Assembly: GCA_030733815.1 (NCBI GenBank)
Contig: JAUZQE010000014.1
Span: 21,478 to 85,477, forward strand
Source of the DNA: Yanghanlia caeni
GTDB lineage: Bacteria > Pseudomonadota > Gammaproteobacteria > Burkholderiales > Burkholderiaceae_B
Reading direction: 5' to 3'
DNA length: 64,000 bases
Made by a program: the position numbers and the translations under genes
Shown here: piece by piece, positions 59,201 to 64,000 of the stretch
How positions within the stretch are numbered: position 1 is the first letter of the stretch
Layout of the letters: the number at the start of each line of letters is the position of its first letter
Notes under the pieces: generated by a model
Database searches by the model: none
What the model was told of the DNA's origin: nothing
What the model saw: the letters and a program-made list of their open reading frames with translations, nothing else

Positions 59201-62200
59201 ACGGTCACGGCCGGCCCGCGTTCGACGTGGGTGTCGTAACGGTAAAACCCGCCCACCATGCGTTTGCGCACCGTGTACATTCGTCGTTCCATGGCCAGCA
59301 GCTGCATGGCCACGCCCTGCCGCGGGCGAGCGGCCGTATCCAGCGCGATCAGCCCGACCGGAATATCGCGATTGACCTGACCCCAGCCTTCCACCTTCAA
59401 CCCTGCCTGCACCGCGCTCGGCCATACGTCAACCGAACCGGAAAGCGTCTGGATTTCGCCGCTCGGGTCGGCAAACGATGCCTCGAGACGCAGTCGCTGC
59501 GGGCGGTCGGCACGCGGCAGGTCGTTCAGGTCAATGGAAGCCGCGCCCTGCGCGTCGAGCACGATCTCGCGACCGTCCAGAAACACGTGACGGCGCGGTG
59601 CGTCGTCGTGCCCCGCATCGCCGGACGGCGGGGTGTCACCATCGAAGCCGCGCGGCGGCGCATTGAAGATGTAGTCCTCGTAGGTATCAAAGCGCAGTAC
59701 GCGATCTTCCGCCAGGGCACTGAGGCTTACCCGTTGCCCGGCCGCCGGGCCGCCCGAAAGCCAGGCCAGTTGAATGCCCACTCTCAGGGAGTCTGGCGCC
59801 ACCACCCGGTCGGGCCGCTCCGCCCCGCTTACAGAAACACTGCCCGTCAGAATGGGCAGGCGAAACTCCTCCACACGGAAGCTGGAACTGCCGTACCAGC
59901 CTTGGTCGCTGTCGGTCAGCCGCACGGAGTACGTGCCAAGCAAGGCCGAATGCGGAATTTCGAACTCGCTCACAGCAACCAGGCCACCATCCGGTGTCTC
60001 GTGCCATACCAGAGGCAGTTCGTGGCGCTGCTCGGAGCCTTCATGCTGAATCAGCAAACGATCAGGACGACGCTGTTGCGGTGAGCGCAGCCCCTCGCGA
60101 ATCTCTTCCCGCACATAGTGCTTCATCGATACACGCTCGCCCGCGCGGAACAGGCTGCGATCGAACACGGTGTGCGTGAGGAGCTCAGGTTCCGGCCCCG
60201 TGGCCGTGGGAACATTGAAGCGCCAGGTTTCGATGCCGCGATCCCAGTCTGACAACACAAACGCGTAATCGGCGGCGCCGCGGGCAAGGGGATGGTCTGC
60301 AGGGATGCGTGCGGAAACGAACAGGCCGTTCAAGCCGGTGGCCGGGCAATAGTCGGGGCCGGACACCGCCTGGGTATGATGCCACACGCCCGTGTCGTCG
60401 GTACGGCCCTGCGCCAGCACGCGCCCATTGCAGTCGCGCACGGCGATTTCGGCATCGCCTACCGATCGGGCTGCGTCCAGCGTCGTCACCCACACCAGAA
60501 GATCATCGCGGCCCTGCTTGAGGTGCACGGCGAGGTTGGTCAACAGCACCCCCGTGCGCACGTACATCGGCCTGGCCTCTTCCAGAAGCGAAGCACCCAG
60601 CGACGGCGATTCCAGCTCCAGTATGTGAAAGCCCGGTTGCTCGATGGGCACGCCAACCACTTCGAACGGTTCCTGCCCCGGCGCGCGCTCGGGCAGCCGC
60701 AAATGGCGGGCCTCAGCTTCCTTCTTCAGCAACGACACCCCGCGCACATCGATACGCGGTACATCACTGCCGTAATCGTCGCGCGGTGCGCGATCGGCAA
60801 GAATATCTTCCAGCTGAGCAGCGCTCCACATGCCGGAATCCAGGCGCTGCAGGCGCGCATACCAACGCAGCACGTCGGTATCGTCGATGCTGCGCAGGGC
60901 CGCCACCTTGGCGGCTGGCCGCTGCACCACCCGTAACGTTGCATCGGGTTCGATATGCCGCAGGGTGACCGGCACGGCGGCGCCCTGCTCGCGTTCGGTT
61001 TCGGGGGTGGCATACGCAAAGCGCTCAATGACCCCAAAGGTGCCCGAAGCGAACTTTGCGAGCGGCGGATAATCGGCAAACTGCACGTTTAGCGGAAACC
61101 GCCCTGCATTGGCCAGCGCTCGCCCGGCGTCATCGTTCAGGCCCGCCGGAAGTTCCAGCACAAGAGTGCTGCGCGGCGGAAATGGCCCGGGAAAGCTGAC
61201 GTAGGACACCGGCCCGCCGTCGGTGTCGAACCGTGCAGGAAAGCTGCGCGTTCCCGTGCCCAGCCACAGACCGTTCAGCGCTTCGGGGGCCACGGGCGCC
61301 GTGAATGTCAATGTAATGGGTGCCAATGGCATGCATGGCGCCCCGGCGCGCTCGCGCGTGCACGACAGCTTGGCCAGAAACGGTGGCCGCACCGTGTATT
61401 CCAGTACATGTGCCTGCGCAGTGCCCGGCAGTGAGTCGGGCTGCCCTTCTGCCCGTAGATTCGGCCCCACTTCAAGCCGTACAGCCGACTCTGGCGGCAG
61501 AGCCCTTGCGCATTGCAATAGGGCAACCGATGCCGGGTCAGCCGGCGGCGCCATATAGCTCGCTTCCAATAGCGCCGTCACGTGCTCAGCGGAAACCGCT
61601 CTGACGGGAATGCGTTCGCCCACACCCTCCACCACGCAGTGACTCTTGCCCGCCACCGCTTCGGCGTCGACCGGTGCGTTGAAGCGCAGAATGAAGACCT
61701 GCTCCTCATCGATGGCCATGCCCGGGTACGGACGAAACTCACTGACCTTTGGAGCGCCTGTATTGAATGAGTAAAGCGTATCGTTCGGCAGCAGCTCTCC
61801 CTTCAGCCCACGAAAATCGGGGTTGTGCGTAGCCGTGCACTGCACGCCTGCCGGCACCGTGGCACTGAAGGTGTAGACCCAGCGCCGGTCGTCGAGCCAG
61901 CGCCCCCGCCCATCGGGTGCCAGGCCTTCACATTCGAGCAGTACAGGTGGGGTGGCGTTCGGATCGCCAAATGCAGCGGCGGCTTCTGCAAAGCTCAGCT
62001 GCACCGATTCAACGACCCCGGCGTCTCCTTGAGGCGTGAACGAGTCGATGGTGAGGTGCAGTGGTGTGGCGGAGGAGCCCGATTCGCCCGGCGGATATTG
62101 GGTTGGCGATGCTGGGGACGGCAGCACCGGCGGTGGTGCTGACGCGGCTGATGAGGGTGATGATGATGCCCCGTTCGTGGGTAGCGGCACCAACAGGCTG

Positions 62201-62322
62201 CCGCCAACAAGCAGGGCGCACAGCAGCGTGGATGCCCCTTGCGCCATTGATCTGCTGATATGCTGCACTGCGCCATACCCGCCGGACATACGCTGTGTAA
62301 CCGGAGCCACCGTTCGCCTCAT
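56206..62322 (-). CDS. Bacterial alpha-2-macroglobulin (thioester type)
   Basis: A very large periplasmic protease trap, 2038 residues; E. coli YfhM is about 1650. A signal or anchor segment is at about residues 32-50 without a proper lipobox, followed by a Ser/Pro-rich linker. MG domains repeat along the chain, with the bait-and-macroglobulin core around residues 1260-1500. The thioester motif YTCLEQTASQ near residue 1565 is intact, and the last 350 residues contain the alpha-helical thioester and receptor-like domains. AGGAGG lies before ATG 62322. It overlaps pbpC, the standard pairing: the trap guards the wall while PBP1C repairs it (accepted idea for this family). Confidence 0.92.
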   Translation of the reverse strand: MRRTVAPVTQRMSGGYGAVQHISRSMAQGASTLLCALLVGGSLLVPLPTNGASSSPSSAASAPPPVLPSPASPTQYPPGESGSSATPLHLTIDSFTPQGDAGVVESVQLSFAEAAAAFGDPNATPPVLLECEGLAPDGRGRWLDDRRWVYTFSATVPAGVQCTATHNPDFRGLKGELLPNDTLYSFNTGAPKVSEFRPYPGMAIDEEQVFILRFNAPVDAEAVAGKSHCVVEGVGERIPVRAVSAEHVTALLEASYMAPPADPASVALLQCARALPPESAVRLEVGPNLRAEGQPDSLPGTAQAHVLEYTVRPPFLAKLSCTRERAGAPCMPLAPITLTFTAPVAPEALNGLWLGTGTRSFPARFDTDGGPVSYVSFPGPFPPRSTLVLELPAGLNDDAGRALANAGRFPLNVQFADYPPLAKFASGTFGVIERFAYATPETEREQGAAVPVTLRHIEPDATLRVVQRPAAKVAALRSIDDTDVLRWYARLQRLDSGMWSAAQLEDILADRAPRDDYGSDVPRIDVRGVSLLKKEAEARHLRLPERAPGQEPFEVVGVPIEQPGFHILELESPSLGASLLEEARPMYVRTGVLLTNLAVHLKQGRDDLLVWVTTLDAARSVGDAEIAVRDCNGRVLAQGRTDDTGVWHHTQAVSGPDYCPATGLNGLFVSARIPADHPLARGAADYAFVLSDWDRGIETWRFNVPTATGPEPELLTHTVFDRSLFRAGERVSMKHYVREEIREGLRSPQQRRPDRLLIQHEGSEQRHELPLVWHETPDGGLVAVSEFEIPHSALLGTYSVRLTDSDQGWYGSSSFRVEEFRLPILTGSVSVSGAERPDRVVAPDSLRVGIQLAWLSGGPAAGQRVSLSALAEDRVLRFDTYEDYIFNAPPRGFDGDTPPSGDAGHDDAPRRHVFLDGREIVLDAQGAASIDLNDLPRADRPQRLRLEASFADPSGEIQTLSGSVDVWPSAVQAGLKVEGWGQVNRDIPVGLIALDTAARPRQGVAMQLLAMERRMYTVRKRMVGGFYRYDTHVERGPAVTVCEGVTTEDGTLPCSAPFDRAGAYDLVAVARDGEGRESRAYSTVWVSGDDELWFGGHDDDRIDLVPAKREWAAGETAEFQVRMPFREAVALVSVEREGVLWFRQVKLQDTNPVIRIPVEASWGPNAYVSVLVLRGRLYPLSWRSFREWGWRDPAAWLQAYGENPEDRLVTTRIDLAKPAFRFGLTEIRVGGEADRLQVTVTPQHDVLQVRQEAVVNVKVSLPDGRPAAHGTVAFAAVDDALLELAPNDSWQLYEAMHPRRSLAVRTATSQMEVVGRRHYGRKAVAAGGGGGLLPTRQLFDTLLTWQPMVRLDANGEAQIRFTMNDSLSRYTLVAIADYAAGYFGTASAQIVTRQDLQLAPGLPTVVREGDTYQAMVTVRNTTPQARTLQVHAHQIVNGEEQRLDSRTLSLAGGAAATLSWPVTALQLRWPNDGAAVQWRFKATDGVISDSIVVNQQVLPARAATTVQAALLELPKGSTVEWPLAPPADAQRDASGAVLGGLAMDVGASLIGSLESVRDWWQQYPYTCLEQTASQALALADIKRWDSVLARMATHGDDDGLLRYFPGTGPGSEVLTAYVVSALDDAQQAGVAATVPDELLERMLNGLQAFAEGRIQRGARNEAGLQARRIMAMEALARHGRVTPALLSSVEVAPAQWSTPTLVNWVSILTRMPAGKKVDAALKQARSILSARMSVSGMALSFAATPLNAEPGLMATRVTSLARLMLTFMERPEWQADLPRMARGLIEAQSGGVWAITTENLLAQLALQRFSAKFEGTPAHGAITAHIIPQGASERVMLSGETRQAALQLGWPLGEGGVRLQHEGTGTAWVSVRAQARMPEAALQNFGYRVERRVVPVQRHAEEGWSRGDIYRVEVDIHAREGASWVVLNDPIPAGAVILGSGLGRDVRAVPQGEYADDYPPAFIERTASAYRAYYDYLPAGRVSLRYTVRLNTVGTFALPPTRVEALYRPDLHAEAPNAPIEVGPGSYDFAESPHVADQ

Positions 62323-62373
62323 GCCGCCTCCTTCCTTTTTTGGCTGACGATAGCACCGGTCGCAGGGCGCCGC

Positions 62374-62403
62374 TAGTCAATGAGGGAGCCTTTATGCAAT
62401 AAT
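62374..62403 (+). promoter_or_regulatory. Predicted promoter of the tRNA gene
   Basis: TAGTCA (62374-62379), 18 bases, then extended -10 TGC-AATAAT (62395-62403). A GC-rich stretch follows the -10, as in stable-RNA promoters. The start would be near 62410, about 30 bases before the tRNA. Confidence 0.45.
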
Positions 62404-62439
62404 TGCGGCCTTGCCTCACGCCCGGCCGGGCGTGGCTGG

Positions 62440-62518
<79 letters not shown>

Positions 62519-62749
62519 TCCGGGCGCTTGCGATACCCATGCGCACGTCATCGGAGACGGCATCGGATACCCGTTTGTGCCGAATCGCAGCTATACGCCG
62601 CCTGCCGCCACTGATTAGGATTACCTGGCCATCCTCGCTGCGTGCGGAATGTCGCCTCGGCAGTTGGCGGCTGATCTTTGTCGGTAGACATTCGCACCCT
62701 GTCAAACTGCCGGATTGCACCGCGTGCTCCTTTCGGCAATCATTCTCCC

Positions 62750-62827
62750 ATGGACTTGAGCGACCTACCCCTCGTGCTCATTCTGGGTGGAGCTGCGGTG
62801 ATCCTGTGGCTGGTCTGGAGGAGCTGA
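62750..62827 (+). CDS. Possible 25-residue membrane peptide
   Basis: MDLSDLPLVLILGG followed by hydrophobic residues and ending LVWRS: a short acidic start, one membrane helix and a basic end, correct for a tiny inner-membrane peptide. There is no ribosome-binding site upstream, so expression is doubtful. Confidence 0.28.
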   Translation: MDLSDLPLVLILGGAAVILWLVWRS

Positions 62828-62885
62828 CGCCGATCTGCCGCAGGCCCCCCCATCGAGAGTACCCTGTCTCTTCCCGGAGATGCCT

Positions 62886-62910
62886 CGTTTCGTGGGTACC
62901 CCACGAAACG
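62886..62910. repeat. Inverted repeat upstream of the small hypothetical gene
   Basis: CGTTTCGTGG / CCACGAAACG, 10 bp perfect, with loop GTACC. No T tract follows directly (five T occur about 15 bases later on the plus strand). It lies 98 bases before the gene at 63008 and could be an operator or RNA hairpin. Confidence 0.6.
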
Positions 62911-63007
62911 CGCGCACCCACGTGTTTTTCCCCATTCCTGAAGGTAAAATTTCCCTCGCTCACCGCTGACACTCTTTCGTGTACTGAAATCTCGAAGGGT
63001 TCACGCC

Positions 63008-63238
63008 ATGAACGACCGACTCCAGACCGGGGAAATCTACAGGGACGGGCCCTTCAAGGGCCGTGACAAGCGCCACCCGTACAGCACGATCCTGACGCGG
63101 CTGAATCGCATGGGCGTCAGCCCGCATACACGCCAGATGAGCGAAAGCGACCGGGCCTACGTCGAACGCATGAACCGCGAGTATTCGGGCCTCTTCTCCG
63201 ATATTCTTTCCGAAAATGCATTGAACGACGAGTACTGA
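63008..63238 (+). CDS. Hypothetical 76-residue protein
   Basis: I do not recognise this protein. It is small and strongly polar (MNDRLQTGEIYRDGPFKGRD, then SESDRAYVERMNREYSG and an acidic end) with no membrane segment. AAGGG lies 8-10 bases before the ATG. It is 64 bases upstream of the SRAP gene on the same strand, so the two may share a transcript. The charge pattern and regular codon use suggest a real gene. Confidence 0.6.
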   Translation: MNDRLQTGEIYRDGPFKGRDKRHPYSTILTRLNRMGVSPHTRQMSESDRAYVERMNREYSGLFSDILSENALNDEY

Positions 63239-63302
63239 TCTCGCATCTTCGGCACGTTTCGTGCTGAAGACACGCCACATGCGCGGCAAAGGAGATACAT
63301 GC

Positions 63303-63944
63303 ATGTTCGGCAGGATCAGACAGGCGCGGTCGCTCGAGGAATACCAGGATACGCTGCATTGGAGTCCCTTCGTGCGGCTGGAGGTTGCCGATGGGCCGCA
63401 GCACAACATCGCGCCGGGTTCACAACCGATTGCGCTGCACCGGCTCGGCCCCGACGGCTCAGACGGTGCGGCGCGGCTGCATTGGGGCTACCGACCGCCC
63501 TGGTACAAGCGGCGCTCCCACTATGTAGCGCGGCTCGAGTCGATGTTGCGCGGATCGCGCATTTGGCACCCGTTGTTGAGGCGACGCATCATCGTGCCGG
63601 CCGACGGCTGGTACGAATGGGCGGGTGCTGCCAACGAGGCGCGCCCCTGGTATGTCAGCGCATGCGACGAGCAGCCGGTTTTCCTTGCCGGCGTGACTGC
63701 GTGGGAACCTGGGCTCACCCCCTGCTCGGAAGCCGGTTTCGTACTGATTACCGACACCGGCGGCGGTATGGTGGATCCGGCTCGGGGCCGGCGCCCGATT
63801 TGCCTTGGACACGATGCGGCGCTGGCCTGGCTCGATTACACGCTGGAAATCGCAGAAGCCGTGGACGTGTTGGCCGAACGCCGTGCTGCCGAGGAATTCC
63901 GCTGGTGGCCCGTGACGCCAAAATTGACATCCTCCCCCGCCTAA
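63303..63944 (+). CDS. SRAP-domain protein (HMCES/YedK family) lacking catalytic residues
   Basis: The SRAP family protects abasic sites in single-stranded DNA by forming a covalent link through Cys2. The 213-residue protein has the fold (HWGYRPPWYK, RIIVPADGWYEW, FLAGVTAWEP), but the key residues are altered. The start reads MFGR instead of MCGR (Cys2 to Phe), position 75 is Val instead of Asn (HYVARLES), and the His before the RMP motif is Arg (ARGRRPICL). Glu105 is kept. AGGAG lies 8 bases before ATG 63303, which supports this start, so the Cys loss is not a start error. It should not crosslink to abasic sites. Confidence 0.85.
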   Translation: MFGRIRQARSLEEYQDTLHWSPFVRLEVADGPQHNIAPGSQPIALHRLGPDGSDGAARLHWGYRPPWYKRRSHYVARLESMLRGSRIWHPLLRRRIIVPADGWYEWAGAANEARPWYVSACDEQPVFLAGVTAWEPGLTPCSEAGFVLITDTGGGMVDPARGRRPICLGHDAALAWLDYTLEIAEAVDVLAERRAAEEFRWWPVTPKLTSSPA

Positions 63945-64000
63945 AGTCGGTGGATTCCTACTGCGCCCACCCCGGCATCGAGCCGGAATGAGTCGCTTCG

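Larger units (their letters stand above)
62519..63007. other. Unassigned stretch after the tRNA
   Basis: 489 bases with no recognisable gene. It contains a 25-codon hydrophobic ORF (62750-62827) and a 10-bp inverted repeat (62886-62910). Longer frames across it include the tRNA or lack start signals, and I rejected them. No direct copy of the tRNA 3' end is visible that would mark an integrated element. Confidence 0.5.

Overview
The window is about 64 kb of GC-rich, densely coding chromosome. The gene content points to a betaproteobacterium of the Burkholderiales, most like the Alcaligenaceae (Bordetella/Achromobacter/Pusillimonas relatives). The evidence is the recA-recX-DUF2889-sucC-sucD-TerC block, the hemC-hemD-hemX-hemY-ppa cluster, surE-pcm-nlpD, an aspartate carbamoyltransferase with an N-terminal helix-turn-helix, and RecBCD. 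This placement is inferred from gene content and family resemblance, not from a search. Nearly everything looks like core chromosome. I see no insertion sequence, prophage, CRISPR array, plasmid gene or replication origin.

Layout. 1-3100: an RluF-like pseudouridine synthase, ubiC, a PII protein and a YbdG-like mechanosensitive channel. 3155-6780: argH facing rlmD across a strong shared terminator, then a Spy/CpxP-like periplasmic protein. 6893-10083 (minus): surE-pcm-nlpD followed by a PolB-like 3'-5' exonuclease, with no rpoS at its usual place after nlpD. 10194-16568: plsY, tsaD (minus), an AzgA-type purine permease, a CHASE-PAS-GGDEF-EAL protein and a thioredoxin. 16495-20489 (minus): tadA, a histidine-rich LD-carboxypeptidase, a YbiT-type ABC-F protein and YigZ. 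20644-24765: a tandem universal stress protein, nnr (minus) and an ABC-2 exporter pair. 24804-38806 (minus): ubiU-ubiV-ubiT, a possible small ORF, recC-recB-recD and an acyl-CoA ligase, all in one direction. 38904-45808 (minus): terC, a 41-codon membrane peptide, hemC-hemD-hemX-hemY, ppa and a FAH-family hydrolase. 46013-50337 (minus): recA, recX, a DUF2889 gene, sucC and sucD. 50799-56222: rdgC, the HTH-ATCase, a SecD-like lipoprotein and pbpC. 56206-62322: a very large alpha-2-macroglobulin. 62440-64000: tRNA-Ile2(CAU), an unassigned stretch, a small hypothetical gene and a degenerate SRAP (HMCES/YedK-like) protein.

How the parts relate. UbiC makes the ring precursor of ubiquinone, and UbiU/UbiV/UbiT are the known O2-independent hydroxylation system. 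UbiU has all four Fe-S cysteines at the E. coli spacing, and a near-perfect FNR box lies exactly 41.5 bases before a matching -10, so I predict respiration at low oxygen. RecA has a textbook LexA box inside its promoter spacer. RecBCD, RecX, RdgC and the SRAP protein make the window rich in recombination and repair genes. The haem genes hemC, hemD, hemX and hemY form one tightly packed unit.

Most worth a second look: (i) a 17-bp perfect palindrome just upstream of the HTH-aspartate carbamoyltransferase gene, suggesting an enzyme that represses its own gene; (ii) the FNR promoter of ubiUVT followed at once by a terminator-like hairpin before the start codon; (iii) a 51-residue segment with 21 histidines on an LD-carboxypeptidase; (iv) a SRAP-domain protein that has lost Cys2, Asn75 and the histidine but kept Glu105; (v) an orphan terminator between recA and rdgC that may end a small RNA; (vi) small coupled ORFs between terC and hemC and before recC.
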